The notes under the pieces: generated by a model
Databases searched by the model: none
The model's input: only the letters and a program-made list of their open reading frames with translations
Told to the model about the DNA's origin: nothing
DNA from: Paracoccus alkenifer
Lineage (GTDB): Bacteria > Pseudomonadota > Alphaproteobacteria > Rhodobacterales > Rhodobacteraceae
Length of the DNA: 64,000 nucleotides
Direction of reading: 5' to 3'
NCBI RefSeq assembly: GCF_900108405.1
Contig: NZ_FNXG01000005.1
Span: 69,501 to 133,500 of the forward strand
Made by a program: the position numbers and the translations under genes
In this document: in pieces, positions 27,486 to 37,134 of the stretch
Layout: every line of letters begins with the position of its first letter
How positions within the stretch are numbered: position 1 is the first letter of the stretch

Positions 27486-28644
27486 GGCGTCCGGGGTTCC
27501 TGACTGGCTTGACGGCGGGTTCGGGCTGTATGTCCACTGGCCGTTCTGCGCCGCAAAATGTCCCTATTGCGATTTCAACAGCCATGTTACCGCGCAGATC
27601 GACCAGATGGCGTGGCTTGAGTCCTATCTTGTTGAAATAGAACGGATTTCGGCTGAAACGCCCGGCCGGACACTGCGCAGCATCTTTTTCGGGGGCGGCA
27701 CGCCTTCGCTAATGCAGCCAGAGGTGGTCGAGGGCGTGATCTCGGCCGCGCGGGCCGGCTGGGGGTTTGCCAACGACATCGAAATCACGCTTGAGGCCAA
27801 CCCGACCAGCGTCGAGCGGGGCCGGTTCGCCGGATACGCCGACGCGGGGGTGAACCGGCTGTCCATGGGCGTGCAGGCGCTGAACGACCACGATCTGCGG
27901 CGGCTGGGGCGGCTGCACAGCGTCGCCGAGGCGCGGGCGGCGTTCGAGGTGGCGCGGGCGTGTTTTCCACGGGTCAGTTTCGACCTGATCTATGCCCGGC
28001 AGGACCAGACCCGCGCCGCCTGGGCGGCCGAATTGCGGGAAGCCCTGGCGATGGCGGTGGACCACCTGTCGCTGTATCAGCTGAGCATCGAGGAAGGCAC
28101 GGCCTTTGGCGCGAGGGCTGCCGCTGGCGGGTTGCGGGGTTTGCCCAGCGATGATCTGTCGGCCGATATGTATCTGGAAACACAGGATATTCTTGGCGAC
28201 GCCGGGATGCCGGCCTATGAGGTTTCCAACCATGCCCGGGCAGATGCGGAAAGCCGGCACAACCTGATCTATTGGCGTCAGGGCGATTGGGCCGGGGTCG
28301 GTCCGGGCGCGCATGGGCGACTGACCGTGGACGGGGTGCGTTGGGCCACCGAAGCGCATCGGGCGCCGGGGGAATGGTTGGCGGCGGTGCGGTCAGGCTC
28401 GGGCGAGCTGCCCCGCAGCGCGTTGCCGATGGATGAGCAGGCGACGGAATATCTGCTGATGTCCATGCGGCTGGCGGAAGGCATGGACACAAGCCGCTAT
28501 GAGCGGCTGGCCGGCCGTCCGCTGGATCCCGCGCGGGTGGCGGCGCTGGCGGATATGGGGATGGTCGAGAGCGACGGCAGCCGGCTGCGCACAACGGCGG
28601 CCGGAAGGCCGCTGTTGAATGCCATTTTGCGCGAACTCGCCTAA
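27478..28644 (+). CDS. hemW: Radical SAM heme chaperone HemW
   Basis: HemN-like radical SAM protein, now regarded as a heme chaperone. The 4Fe-4S motif is Cys24-x3-Cys28-x2-Cys31 (CAAKCPYCDF), followed by FFGGGTPSLM. The start must lie before residue 24, and the only available start codon in frame is TTG at 27478, overlapping rdgB by 8 bases; its ribosome-binding site is poor. At 388 residues the length is normal. Its TAA overlaps the convergent parB stop. Confidence 0.93.
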   Translation: MAEASGVPDWLDGGFGLYVHWPFCAAKCPYCDFNSHVTAQIDQMAWLESYLVEIERISAETPGRTLRSIFFGGGTPSLMQPEVVEGVISAARAGWGFANDIEITLEANPTSVERGRFAGYADAGVNRLSMGVQALNDHDLRRLGRLHSVAEARAAFEVARACFPRVSFDLIYARQDQTRAAWAAELREALAMAVDHLSLYQLSIEEGTAFGARAAAGGLRGLPSDDLSADMYLETQDILGDAGMPAYEVSNHARADAESRHNLIYWRQGDWAGVGPGAHGRLTVDGVRWATEAHRAPGEWLAAVRSGSGELPRSALPMDEQATEYLLMSMRLAEGMDTSRYERLAGRPLDPARVAALADMGMVESDGSRLRTTAAGRPLLNAILRELA

Positions 28645-29516
28645 AGCCCGCCGCCAAGAGCCTGACACAGGCGGTCAAGCTGGTCGAGATCACGATAGGT
28701 GATGGTCATGCGGCCCCCATCGTGGCCGGCATGTTCGATCTTGACGCGCATCCTGAGCTGCGCCGAAAGATCCGATTCCAGGGCCAGCGTATCGGCGTCT
28801 TTTTCGCTGCGAATGCGCGGGGTTTCCGGCTTTGGCTGGGTTGCCTGCCGGGCCAGCGCCTCGGTCTCGCGCACGGAAAGATTGCGCTCGATCACCTTGC
28901 GGGCCATGGCAGTCGGGTCCGGCGCGGTGATCAGCGCCCTGGCATGGCCGGCAGTCAGCTTGCCGTCGCGCACAAAGCCCTGAACCTGGTCAGGCAGGTT
29001 CAGCAAGCGCAACAGATTCGAGATATGGCTGCGGCTTTTGTCGAGCGCCTCGGCCAGCCGTTCCTGGGTATGGCCGAAACGGTCCATCAGCTGGCGGAAC
29101 GATGCGGCCTCTTCGATAGGATTCAGGTCGGCGCGCTGGATGTTTTCGATCAGCGCGATCTCGAGCACCTCGGTATCGTCGAGTTCGCGGATCAGCACCG
29201 GCAGCTCGTGCAGCTGCGCGATCTGGGCCGCTCGCCAGCGGCGTTCCCCCGCGACGATCTGGTAAAGATCGGGTTCAGAGGGATGCGGCCGCACGATCAG
29301 CGGTTGCAGAACCCCGCGATTACGCAGCGACGCCGCGAGTTCGTTCAGCGCATCCGGGTCGAACTGGCGGCGGGGCTGGTCAGGGTTGGGGATAATCTGC
29401 TCGACCGGCAGGCTTTGCTGTGCCCGAGGGGCCGCACCGGGCGCCAGTTCGACATCGGCCATCAACGCCGAAAGTCCGCGGCCAAGGCCGCCCCGGCGGG
29501 GTTTGGGGTCAGCCAT
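28641..29516 (-). CDS. parB: Chromosome partitioning protein ParB
   Basis: parS-binding CTPase for chromosome segregation. The 291-residue product has GRGLSALMADVE at the N-terminus, the CTP-binding box (VAGERRWRAAQIA), ENIQRADLNPIEEA, then the helix-turn-helix KSRSHISNLLRLLNLP. ATG at 29516 was chosen by homology (MADPKPRRGG). It overlaps parA by 8 bases. Two parS-like sites lie upstream within the same operon. Confidence 0.97.
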   Translation of the reverse strand: MADPKPRRGGLGRGLSALMADVELAPGAAPRAQQSLPVEQIIPNPDQPRRQFDPDALNELAASLRNRGVLQPLIVRPHPSEPDLYQIVAGERRWRAAQIAQLHELPVLIRELDDTEVLEIALIENIQRADLNPIEEAASFRQLMDRFGHTQERLAEALDKSRSHISNLLRLLNLPDQVQGFVRDGKLTAGHARALITAPDPTAMARKVIERNLSVRETEALARQATQPKPETPRIRSEKDADTLALESDLSAQLRMRVKIEHAGHDGGRMTITYRDLDQLDRLCQALGGGL

Positions 29517-30297
29517 TTGCTGCCTTTCCTGTGGGTGTGAGGCCCTTGGCCAACAGTTCCGCCGCAAGCGCGCGGTAAGCGTTGCTGCCCTTGGACTGGG
29601 GATCGTAATGGATCACCGGCAGGGCATGAGAGGGCGATTCGGACACTCGGACATTCCGGGGCACCACTGTCTTGAAAACCAGAGGGCCAAGGGTCTTGCG
29701 GGCGTCAGCCTCGACCTGCTGCGAAAGATTGTTGCGCGAATCGGCCATGGTCAGAAGGATACCTTCGATCCGCAGGTCAGGATTGGCGGTCGAGCGCACC
29801 TCTCGGATCGTCAGCATCAGCTGGGACAGGCCTTCAAGCGCATAAAACTCGGCTTGCAGGGGCACGATCACACTGTCGGCCGCAACCATCGCGTTCAGGG
29901 TCAGCAGGCCGAGCGCCGGCGGACAGTCTATCAGGACGACCCCGGTTGCCCGTTCAAGCGCATCTGCCAGCAGCTGGGTGCGGCGCGGGCGCGAGGCGAT
30001 ATCCAGCTCTGCCGAGGCCAGATCGGCGGTTGCGGGAACGATCGAAAGATTGGCAACGCTGCTGTCCCTGGCGGCGTCGGGCCAATTGGCGTCACCGACA
30101 AGCAGATCGTAGCTGGTGATCTGACGTTTATCGGCATCGATTCCAAGACCGGTCGAGGCGTTGCCCTGGGGATCGAGGTCGATGATCGTGACCTTTTGCC
30201 CCTGTTCGGCCAGCGCCGCGCCCAGATTGATTGCCGTGGTTGTCTTGCCCACCCCGCCCTTTTGGTTGGCGATGGCGATAATCATGCGGTCAGCCAT
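29509..30297 (-). CDS. parA: Chromosome partitioning ATPase ParA
   Basis: Walker-type ATPase moving ParB-parS complexes. The deviant Walker A KGGVGKTT is near residue 14 after MIIAIANQ, and IDLDPQGNASTGLG and LIDCPPALG follow. At 262 residues it matches chromosomal ParA. It overlaps rsmG upstream and parB downstream by 8 bases each, so all three are translationally coupled. Confidence 0.97.
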   Translation of the reverse strand: MADRMIIAIANQKGGVGKTTTAINLGAALAEQGQKVTIIDLDPQGNASTGLGIDADKRQITSYDLLVGDANWPDAARDSSVANLSIVPATADLASAELDIASRPRRTQLLADALERATGVVLIDCPPALGLLTLNAMVAADSVIVPLQAEFYALEGLSQLMLTIREVRSTANPDLRIEGILLTMADSRNNLSQQVEADARKTLGPLVFKTVVPRNVRVSESPSHALPVIHYDPQSKGSNAYRALAAELLAKGLTPTGKAANG

Positions 30298-30868
30298 GGC
30301 GGATATTGCTGATTTGCAGGATGGCAGCTTCCGGATCGGTGCTGCTGGGATGGCTTTCGACATCGAAATGCCAGCTCATTCGGGCCGCGGAAAGCTCGGT
30401 TTGCCAGTTACGTCCCTTCATCAGCCATGCCGTTCCGTCTTGTGCCAGATGCCGTTCCAGATATGGCATAAGCCGGTCGAGAGGAGCAAGCGCCCGGGCG
30501 CTGAGATTGCTCGCATCGGCGGCAGGCAGCTGTTCCACGCGCGCAGCGGTGGCAGTGCAGTTTTCCAGGCCGAGCTGGCGGATGGCAGTTTGCAGGAACG
30601 CCACCTTGCGGCGGTCGGAATCAACCAGCATGACAGGCAGGTTCGGATGGTAGATCGCGACCACCAGCCCGGGCAGACCGCCGCCGCTGCCGATATCCAG
30701 CCAGCGGCCCTGCGGATCAGGCCGTAGCCGGGCGAGTTGCGCGCTGTCGGCGATGTGCCGCTTTTCCAGTTGATCCAGGGATGCAGGCGAAACAAGATTG
30801 ATGGCCGGATTCCACTTGCGGATCAATGCAGCATAATCCGCCAACCTTGCTTCACGTGAAGCATTCAT
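30290..30868 (-). CDS. rsmG: 16S rRNA (guanine-N7) methyltransferase RsmG
   Basis: SAM-dependent methyltransferase for G527 of 16S rRNA (formerly GidB). [17 protein letters not shown] is the SAM-binding motif, and [22 protein letters not shown] is the usual N-terminal block. The product is 192 residues. Codons 2-7 contain a 16-bp parS-like palindrome. It overlaps mnmG by 4 bases. Confidence 0.96.
   Translation of the reverse strand: MNASREARLADYAALIRKWNPAINLVSPASLDQLEKRHIADSAQLARLRPDPQGRWLDIGSGGGLPGLVVAIYHPNLPVMLVDSDRRKVAFLQTAIRQLGLENCTATAARVEQLPAADASNLSARALAPLDRLMPYLERHLAQDGTAWLMKGRNWQTELSAARMSWHFDVESHPSSTDPEAAILQISNIRHG
30848..30863. other. parS-like ParB-binding site 1
   Basis: TGCTTCACGTGAAGCA, a perfect 16-bp palindrome matching the widely conserved parS consensus TGTTTCACGTGAAACA at 14 of 16 positions. 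It overlaps the 5' coding end of rsmG and encodes NASREA there. Confidence 0.85.
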
Positions 30869-32721
30869 GCTGCGGTTTCCCGGCGGGCGCGGACCAAACC
30901 GATCAGCAGGGTCAATGCAGCAGGGGTCATCCCCTCGATAGATGCGGCCTGGGCGATGGTGGCCGGCCGTATCCGAGCCAGCTTGTCTTGCAGTTCCGCG
31001 GAAATTCCACGCAGCTGCCCATAGTCCATCTGGGCGGGCAATTGCATCTGCTCATTCCGGCGGATATCCGCTGCGTCGCGCTGCTGCCGGTCCGAAAACT
31101 GCGCATATATCGCGTCGTTGCGCAGCATTTGCAGGACTTCGCTGTCGGCTGCGATCTCTGTCGGCAGCAACGACGCAATGGCGTCTTGCAGCTCGGTCTG
31201 GCCGAGCAATGCAAACAGGCTGCGGCGCTGTCCGTCGTGGCGCACCTCGATTCCATGCGCAGACAGTTCCTGTGGCGTCAGACCGATTGATACAGCTTTT
31301 GTCCGATGCGCTTGAAATCGGCTGAGCTTATCGCGGAATTTCTCGGCGCGCGTTTTTCCGACCAAACCCAATTCAATACCCATCGGAGTCAACCTGCGAT
31401 CCGCATTATCCGCACGCAACGACAGCCGGAATTCTGCGCGCGAGGTGAACATGCGATAGGGCTCTGTAACACCGCGGGTGGTCAGGTCGTCGATCATCAC
31501 CCCGATATAGCTGTCGGTTCTGCTGAAAATCGCGGGCTCCCTGTGTTGCACCGACAAAGCAGCGTTCAGCCCGGCCACCAGACCTTGGGCGGCAGCTTCC
31601 TCATAGCCGGTGGTCCCGTTGATTTGCCCGGCAAGATACAGCCCCGCGACATCGCGCGATTCAAGCGTCACCCGCAAGCTGCGCGGATCGATATAGTCAT
31701 ATTCGACCGCATAGCCCGGCTGAGAAATTTCGGCGTTCTCAAGCCCCCGAATTGATTGAATATATTCACGCTGCACGTCTTCGGGAAGCGAGGTCGAAAT
31801 TCCGTTGGGATATACCAGCGGACTGTTGATCCCCTCGGGTTCCAAAAAGATCTGGTGCGATTCCTTGTCTGCAAAGCGGACAATCTTGTCCTCGATCGAG
31901 GGGCAATAACGCGGCCCGGCACCCGCAATCCGACCGCTATACATTGCCGACCGCGCCAGGTTGTCGCGAATGATCCTGTGGGTATCGGCATTTGTATGGG
32001 TGATCGCGCAAGACAGTTGCTGGGCGACGGGAGTGCTGTTCATGAACGACAGCATGGTGGGGGATTCGTCGCCAGGCTGCTGTTCCAGGCTGTCCCAGTC
32101 AATGGAATGACGCAGCAGCCGCGGGGGCGTTCCGGTCTTTAACCTTGCCAGCGGCAGGCCCAGGGACAACAGCGACGCGGACAATCCGTGGGACTGTTCA
32201 TTTCCCCATCGGCCCGCACGGCGCGCAATATCGCCAATGTGGATGACGCCATTCAGGAACGTGCCCGCGGCAACGACAACCGCGCGCGCGACAAGCTCAT
32301 CGCCATTAGCAAGTTTTACCCCGTTAACCCGGCTCCCCTCAATATTCAGCGCGTGAACTTCGCCAAGAATAAAATCCAGCCCATGCAACTCGCGGGCAGC
32401 AGCCGCGCGATATAGTTCGCGATCCGCCTGGGCACGTGGACCCTGCACCGCCGGGCCCTTGCGCCGGTTCAGCAGTCGGAACTGAATCCCCGCGGCATCT
32501 GCAAGCCGCCCCATCACCCCATCCAGGGCGTCCACTTCCCGCACCAGATGGCCCTTGCCCAAGCCCCCGATGGCCGGATTGCAGGACATGGCGCCGACAT
32601 CATCCGCCCGCATCGAGACCAGGGCAACATGCACACCCATCCGGGTCGCCGCTGCGGCTGCCTCCAACCCGGCGTGCCCGGCCCCGATGACGATCACATC
32701 GTAATGTTTCACGTGAAGCAC
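30865..32721 (-). CDS. mnmG: tRNA uridine 5-carboxymethylaminomethyl modification enzyme MnmG
   Basis: FAD protein that, with MnmE, modifies wobble uridines. The N-terminus shows the dinucleotide fold [21 protein letters not shown], and [20 protein letters not shown] and the C-terminal helical domain follow. At 618 residues it is standard. The start is a GTG at 32719-32721, adjacent to the mnmE stop, and a parS-like site overlaps its first codons. Parts of this gene look less G+C-rich than the window average. Confidence 0.96.
   Translation of the reverse strand: MLHVKHYDVIVIGAGHAGLEAAAAATRMGVHVALVSMRADDVGAMSCNPAIGGLGKGHLVREVDALDGVMGRLADAAGIQFRLLNRRKGPAVQGPRAQADRELYRAAAARELHGLDFILGEVHALNIEGSRVNGVKLANGDELVARAVVVAAGTFLNGVIHIGDIARRAGRWGNEQSHGLSASLLSLGLPLARLKTGTPPRLLRHSIDWDSLEQQPGDESPTMLSFMNSTPVAQQLSCAITHTNADTHRIIRDNLARSAMYSGRIAGAGPRYCPSIEDKIVRFADKESHQIFLEPEGINSPLVYPNGISTSLPEDVQREYIQSIRGLENAEISQPGYAVEYDYIDPRSLRVTLESRDVAGLYLAGQINGTTGYEEAAAQGLVAGLNAALSVQHREPAIFSRTDSYIGVMIDDLTTRGVTEPYRMFTSRAEFRLSLRADNADRRLTPMGIELGLVGKTRAEKFRDKLSRFQAHRTKAVSIGLTPQELSAHGIEVRHDGQRRSLFALLGQTELQDAIASLLPTEIAADSEVLQMLRNDAIYAQFSDRQQRDAADIRRNEQMQLPAQMDYGQLRGISAELQDKLARIRPATIAQAASIEGMTPAALTLLIGLVRARRETAA
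32705..32720. other. parS-like ParB-binding site 2
   Basis: TGTTTCACGTGAAGCA, 15 of 16 positions identical to the parS consensus TGTTTCACGTGAAACA. It covers the first codons of mnmG (encoding LHVKH). It is 1.86 kb from site 1. Confidence 0.88.
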
Positions 32722-33972
32722 CTACTTTCCGATGCAAAAGCGCGAGAAGATCTCGTCCAGATAGTCATCCGGCGCAATTTTCCCAACCACCTCGCCCAAC
32801 CTATGCGCAGCATGGCGAATCGCCTCGGCCAGAATTTCGGCGGGCTGCTCTTGGGTCACGTCCAGCACCGCAACAGCATCCTCCAGCGCGTCGGCCTGTC
32901 GCTGCCGCGTGACCAGCCCGGCACCTGCAACCCGTTCATCCAGACGCGCGCGAATCTCCTCAAGCATTTCCGCAACACCATCTCCGGTCAATGCGGAAAT
33001 CCCCCGTCCGCCCTGATCGGACTTGGACTGAACCACCAGGTCGCCGGGCTGATACAGCTCCGCCACCTCTCGCCCGTCCTCTGACAGATGCAGCCGCAGA
33101 TCCGCCCGGCGGGCACGGTCGCGGGCGCGCTCGACCCCTAATCCTTCGACATGATCCTCGGCCTCGCGCAGCCCGGCAGTGTCCAGAAACGTGACCGCAA
33201 GCCCGCCCAGTTCGGTATGCAGCTCCAGAACATCGCGGGTCGTCCCGGCCACATTGCTTACCAGCGCCAAATCGCGCTGCGCAATCCGGTTCAGTAACGA
33301 CGACTTTCCCGCGTTCGGAGGCCCGATAATCGCCAGCTCGAACCCCGCCCGCAGCCTTTCCGCGGCAGGCAACCCTGCCAAAGCGTCTGAAATATCCCGC
33401 CGCACCATGGCCAGCAGGTCAAAAACCTCGTCAGGAACCTCGTCCGGGACGTCCTCGTCGGCAAAGTCCAAGGAAACTTCGATCAGCGCGCCGGCCCGCA
33501 CCAAGCGCTCACGCAGGGTTTCGGTCCACCGCGCCAACTCTCCGGAAACCACCCGCATCGCCTGCTGCCGCTGCCGCTCGCTCTCGGCGGCCAGCAGATC
33601 GGACAACGCCTCGACCTCGCTCAACGCCAGCGCGCCACCCAACAGCCCCCGGCGGGTGAACTCGCCCGCTTCGGCCAGCCGAGCGCCGCGTTTGCGCAAC
33701 GCTGACTCAAGCCGGCGAACCACCACCGGCGCGCCATGCAGCTGGAACTCGACGACCGGCTCGCCCGTGAAACTGGCGCCCTCGTCAAAGCGGATCACCA
33801 GCGCCCGGTCGATCAGATCGCCGTCCCGCAGCGACCGCAACTCGGCCCGCCGCGCCACCGGCAGCGGCCCGGCAATCGCCTCGGCAATGCTGCGCGCTTC
33901 GGGGCCGCTCAGCCGGACGATCGAGACCCCGCCCCGCCCCGCAGGCGTCGCTTCGGCATAGATCGTGGACAT
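32722..33972 (-). CDS. mnmE: tRNA modification GTPase MnmE
   Basis: GTPase partner of MnmG. The N-terminal formyl-THF-binding-like domain starts STIYAEATPAGRGGVSIVRLSG, the G domain has GPPNAGKSSLLN and VAGTTRDVLE, and the protein ends with the conserved FCIGK. At 416 residues it is somewhat shorter than E. coli MnmE (454) but has all domains. It abuts mnmG without a gap and starts 7 bp after rho. Confidence 0.96.
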   Translation of the reverse strand: MSTIYAEATPAGRGGVSIVRLSGPEARSIAEAIAGPLPVARRAELRSLRDGDLIDRALVIRFDEGASFTGEPVVEFQLHGAPVVVRRLESALRKRGARLAEAGEFTRRGLLGGALALSEVEALSDLLAAESERQRQQAMRVVSGELARWTETLRERLVRAGALIEVSLDFADEDVPDEVPDEVFDLLAMVRRDISDALAGLPAAERLRAGFELAIIGPPNAGKSSLLNRIAQRDLALVSNVAGTTRDVLELHTELGGLAVTFLDTAGLREAEDHVEGLGVERARDRARRADLRLHLSEDGREVAELYQPGDLVVQSKSDQGGRGISALTGDGVAEMLEEIRARLDERVAGAGLVTRQRQADALEDAVAVLDVTQEQPAEILAEAIRHAAHRLGEVVGKIAPDDYLDEIFSRFCIGK

Positions 33973-33979
33973 CCCATGC

Positions 33980-35251
33980 TCAGGCGTTCATCGAATCAAA
34001 GAATTCGGCGTTGTTCTTGGTCTGTTTCAGCTTGGAAATCAGGAACTCGATAGCATCCGTCGTGCCCATCGGGTTCAGGATCCGCCGCAGCAGATAGGTC
34101 TTCTGCAAGTCCTTCTGATCCACCAGCAGCTCTTCCTTGCGGGTGCCGGACTTCAGGATATCCATCGCCGGGAACACCCGCTTGTCCGCCACCTTGCGAT
34201 CCAGCACGATTTCCGAGTTGCCGGTGCCCTTGAATTCTTCAAAGATCACCTCGTCCATGCGGCTGCCGGTGTCGATCAGCGCGGTGGCGATGATGGTCAG
34301 CGAGCCGCCTTCCTCGATGTTCCGCGCCGCGCCAAAGAACCGCTTGGGCCGTTGCAGGGCATTCGCATCCACCCCCCCGGTCAGCACCTTCCCCGAGGAC
34401 GGCACCACCGTGTTGAACGCCCGCCCAAGCCGGGTAATCGAATCAAGCAGGATGACAACATCCCGCTTGTGCTCGACCAGCCGCTTGGCTTTCTCGATCA
34501 CCATTTCGCTGACCGCAACGTGACGCGAGGCCGGCTCGTCAAAGGTCGAGGACACCACCTCGCCCTTGACCGAGCGCTGCATATCCGTCACTTCCTCGGG
34601 CCGCTCGTCGATCAGCAGCACGATCAGATAGCATTCCGGGTGATTTTTCTCGATTGAATTCGCGATGTTCTGCAAAAGTACCGTCTTGCCCGTGCGCGGA
34701 GGCGCCACGATCAGCGACCGCTGCCCCTTGCCGATCGGCGCCACCAGGTCGATGATCCGGGCCGAGCGGTCCTTGCCGGTCGGATCCTCCAATTCCATCT
34801 TCAGCCGCTCGTCCGGGTAAAGCGGGGTCAGGTTGTCAAACGCAACCTTGTGCCGGGCCTTTTCGGGGCTTTCGAAATTGATCTTCTCGACGCTGACCAG
34901 GGCAAAGTAACGCTCATTCTCGCCCGGCGCCCGGATCACCCCCTCGACCGTGTCGCCGGTGCGCAGGCTGAACTGCCGGATCATGTCGGGGCTGACATAG
35001 ATGTCGTCGGGACCGGGCAGATAGTTGGCCTCGGGCGAACGCAGGAACCCGAAACCGTCCTGCACCACCTCCAGCACGCCGTCGCCGCCGATCTCGAACC
35101 CTTCCTCGGCATGTTCCTTGAGCAGCGAGAACATCATCTCGCCCTTGCGCATGGTCGAGGCGTTCTCGATTTCCCATTCCTCGGCGATGGCCAGCAGATC
35201 GGCCGGGCTCTTGGCCTTGAGGTCGGCGAGGTTCAGACGTTCCTGGCTCAT
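33980..35251 (-). CDS. rho: Transcription termination factor Rho
   Basis: Hexameric RNA helicase. The N-terminal [19 protein letters not shown], the RNA-binding cold-shock region ([12 protein letters not shown]), Walker [13 protein letters not shown] and Walker [14 protein letters not shown] region are clear. ATG at 35251 gives 423 residues, the usual length; an ATG four codons earlier at 35263 has no better ribosome-binding site. Confidence 0.96.
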   Translation of the reverse strand: MSQERLNLADLKAKSPADLLAIAEEWEIENASTMRKGEMMFSLLKEHAEEGFEIGGDGVLEVVQDGFGFLRSPEANYLPGPDDIYVSPDMIRQFSLRTGDTVEGVIRAPGENERYFALVSVEKINFESPEKARHKVAFDNLTPLYPDERLKMELEDPTGKDRSARIIDLVAPIGKGQRSLIVAPPRTGKTVLLQNIANSIEKNHPECYLIVLLIDERPEEVTDMQRSVKGEVVSSTFDEPASRHVAVSEMVIEKAKRLVEHKRDVVILLDSITRLGRAFNTVVPSSGKVLTGGVDANALQRPKRFFGAARNIEEGGSLTIIATALIDTGSRMDEVIFEEFKGTGNSEIVLDRKVADKRVFPAMDILKSGTRKEELLVDQKDLQKTYLLRRILNPMGTTDAIEFLISKLKQTKNNAEFFDSMNA

Positions 35252-35371
35252 CTTGTCATCCATACGGCGCAGCGACCCACAAACGGGCGCGGCAACAGAC
35301 TGTGTCGGAAGAGATCACCCCGGACGGGGCGCGACCCGCCGGATAATGCAGAATCGTCCGCAAGTCAAACT

Positions 35372-35821
35372 TCAGAACTTGAGAATCACCGACAGCACGA
35401 TCACCACCATGAACAGGGTCGGGATCTCGTTGGCGATCCGATAGCTGCGGCCGCTCGCACCCTCGCCCCGCATCAGCTTGCGGCGGTGGATCATCAGCCA
35501 GTGGTGGAACACCGTCATCCCAAGCACCGCCGCGGCCTTGGTCCAGGGCCAGACAAGCGACCAGTCCACCACCCCAGGCGTGAACACCAACGCCAGCCCC
35601 GCCACCCAGGTCGCGATCGAGGCCGGCCCCATGATATAGCGCAACAGCTTGTGTTCCATGATCTCAAAGCTCGCGGCGGGTTCAACCCCGCTTTGCGTGC
35701 GTTCCGCGTGATAGACGAACAGCCGCGGCAGATAGAACAGCCCCGCCATCCATGAAATCACCGACATCACATGGAACGCCTTGATCCATAGATAGGCATC
35801 CGAAAGCCAGTCGGTCAGCAT
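35372..35821 (-). CDS. hemJ: Protoporphyrinogen oxidase HemJ
   Basis: Integral membrane protein of 149 residues with four hydrophobic helices. Conserved features are the N-terminal KAFHVMSVISWMAGLFYLPRLFVYH, with a His in helix I, and a further His pair in FHHWLMIHRRKL. The family oxidises protoporphyrinogen IX in many alphaproteobacteria. It flanks the oriC candidate, the gene order seen in related genomes. Confidence 0.94.
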   Translation of the reverse strand: MLTDWLSDAYLWIKAFHVMSVISWMAGLFYLPRLFVYHAERTQSGVEPAASFEIMEHKLLRYIMGPASIATWVAGLALVFTPGVVDWSLVWPWTKAAAVLGMTVFHHWLMIHRRKLMRGEGASGRSYRIANEIPTLFMVVIVLSVILKF

Positions 35822-36264
35822 GGTCGGTCTCCTTCGTCTTTCGTCTCTTTTCTTCTTAAAGAAAAGATTCAGAAAGATAGATGTGGTCAGTAGGCGCAGT
35901 GGGTATCTGAACCATCATGCGCCACGGGATTCAATCCACCAGTCCTTGCGGTGGAAACTCTTGTGGATAAGCAGCGTGAAATGAAATATAATTCTTGATA
36001 TTCAATGAACTAATTGCCAACATCATTTCCGTGGACAACCCATCTGTCCACAGCAGGTTGATAACCGGGCCGCAGTTATGCGCATGTGGATGAACGGGCC
36101 GCGTTCCCGTTAAGTCCCGGGGCTTCATCCCCAGCCTCTGGCCGGATCGCCACCACCCACAGCGCCGGCACAGGGTTTTCCACCATCTTGCCCACAAGGG
36201 CTGCCGGCTTCCCCTTAAAACCAACGCGCGCTAGACATTGACGCAACATGGAACGAGGAAGCGG
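35822..36264. other. oriC: Candidate chromosomal replication origin (oriC)
   Basis: This 443-bp gap between divergent hemJ and aroE has no gene. It holds a perfect DnaA box (35962-35970), an 8-of-9 box TGTGGATGA (36085-36093), and two 7-of-9 boxes that form an inverted repeat, GTGGACA (36031-36037) and TGTCCAC (36045-36051). Next to them is an AT-rich stretch, about 35976-36018, that stands out in this G+C-rich DNA and could unwind first. rho, mnmE, mnmG, rsmG, parA and parB lie within 8 kb, as in alphaproteobacterial origin regions. The origin call is inference. Confidence 0.75.
35962..35970 (-). promoter_or_regulatory. DnaA box, perfect match
   Basis: TGTGGATAA, the exact reverse complement of the consensus TTATCCACA, just left of the AT-rich stretch in the hemJ-aroE gap. 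Confidence 0.8.
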
Positions 36265-37134
36265 ATGACCAACCCCCCTGACAGCGACCCGACCGACGCG
36301 CCACAGGCCGCCGCTGCGCCGCTGGCCGGGGTCATCGGCTGGCCGGTCGCGCATTCGCGCTCGCCCCTGCTGCATGGCCACTGGCTGGCCCGCTACGGCA
36401 TCAAGGGGCATTACGTGCCGCTGGCAGTCGCGCCCGAGCATCTGGCGCAGGTGCTGCGTGCATTGCCCCGCGCCGGGTTCGTCGGCGCCAACGTCACCAT
36501 CCCCCACAAGGAATCGGTGCTGGCGCTGGCCGACATCGTCACCGACCGCGCCGCGCTGATCGGGGCCGCCAACACGCTGATCTTCCGCGAGGATGGCCGC
36601 ATCCACGCCGACAACACCGACGGCTACGGTTTCGTCACCAATTTGCGCCAGCAAGCCCCCGAATGGCTGCCGGAATCCGGCCCGGCGGCGGTGATCGGTG
36701 CCGGGGGCGCTGCCCGCGCCGTGGTGGCGGCGCTGCTGGAATGCGGCGTGCCGGAATTGCGCATCGCCAACCGCACCCGCATCCGCGCCGATCAGCTCAA
36801 GGCCGATTTCGGCGCCCGGATCGTGGTTTACGACTGGGCGCAGGTCGGCAACATGCTCGAAGACGCCGCCACCATCGTCAACTGCACCTCGATGGGGATG
36901 GAGGGCGCGCAGCCCCTGCGCCTGCCGCTGGATGCGCTGTCGCCCGACGCGCTGGTCACCGATCTGGTCTACACCCCGCTCGATACGCATTTCCTGCGCG
37001 CGGCGCGGGCGCGTGGCTGCACCACCGTCGATGGGCTGGGGATGCTGTTGCATCAGGCCGCTCCGGGGTTTGAACGCTGGTTCGGCATCCATCCGCAGGT
37101 GGACGAGGATCTGCGCCGGGCGGTGCTGGCATGA
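36265..37134 (+). CDS. aroE: Shikimate dehydrogenase
   Basis: NADP-dependent reduction of 3-dehydroshikimate in aromatic amino acid synthesis. The 289-residue product has the substrate block GWPVAHSRSPLLHGHWL, the catalytic-Lys block NVTIPHKESV, and the NADP motif VIGAGGAARAV. GAGGAAG precedes the ATG at 36265. It overlaps coaE by 4 bases and is the first gene to the right of the oriC candidate. Confidence 0.96.
   Translation: MTNPPDSDPTDAPQAAAAPLAGVIGWPVAHSRSPLLHGHWLARYGIKGHYVPLAVAPEHLAQVLRALPRAGFVGANVTIPHKESVLALADIVTDRAALIGAANTLIFREDGRIHADNTDGYGFVTNLRQQAPEWLPESGPAAVIGAGGAARAVVAALLECGVPELRIANRTRIRADQLKADFGARIVVYDWAQVGNMLEDAATIVNCTSMGMEGAQPLRLPLDALSPDALVTDLVYTPLDTHFLRAARARGCTTVDGLGMLLHQAAPGFERWFGIHPQVDEDLRRAVLA

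Noticed and set aside
32431..32436. CACGTG in mnmG as a third parS site
   Set aside because: The flanks (GGG and GAC) do not match the parS arms beyond the central hexamer.
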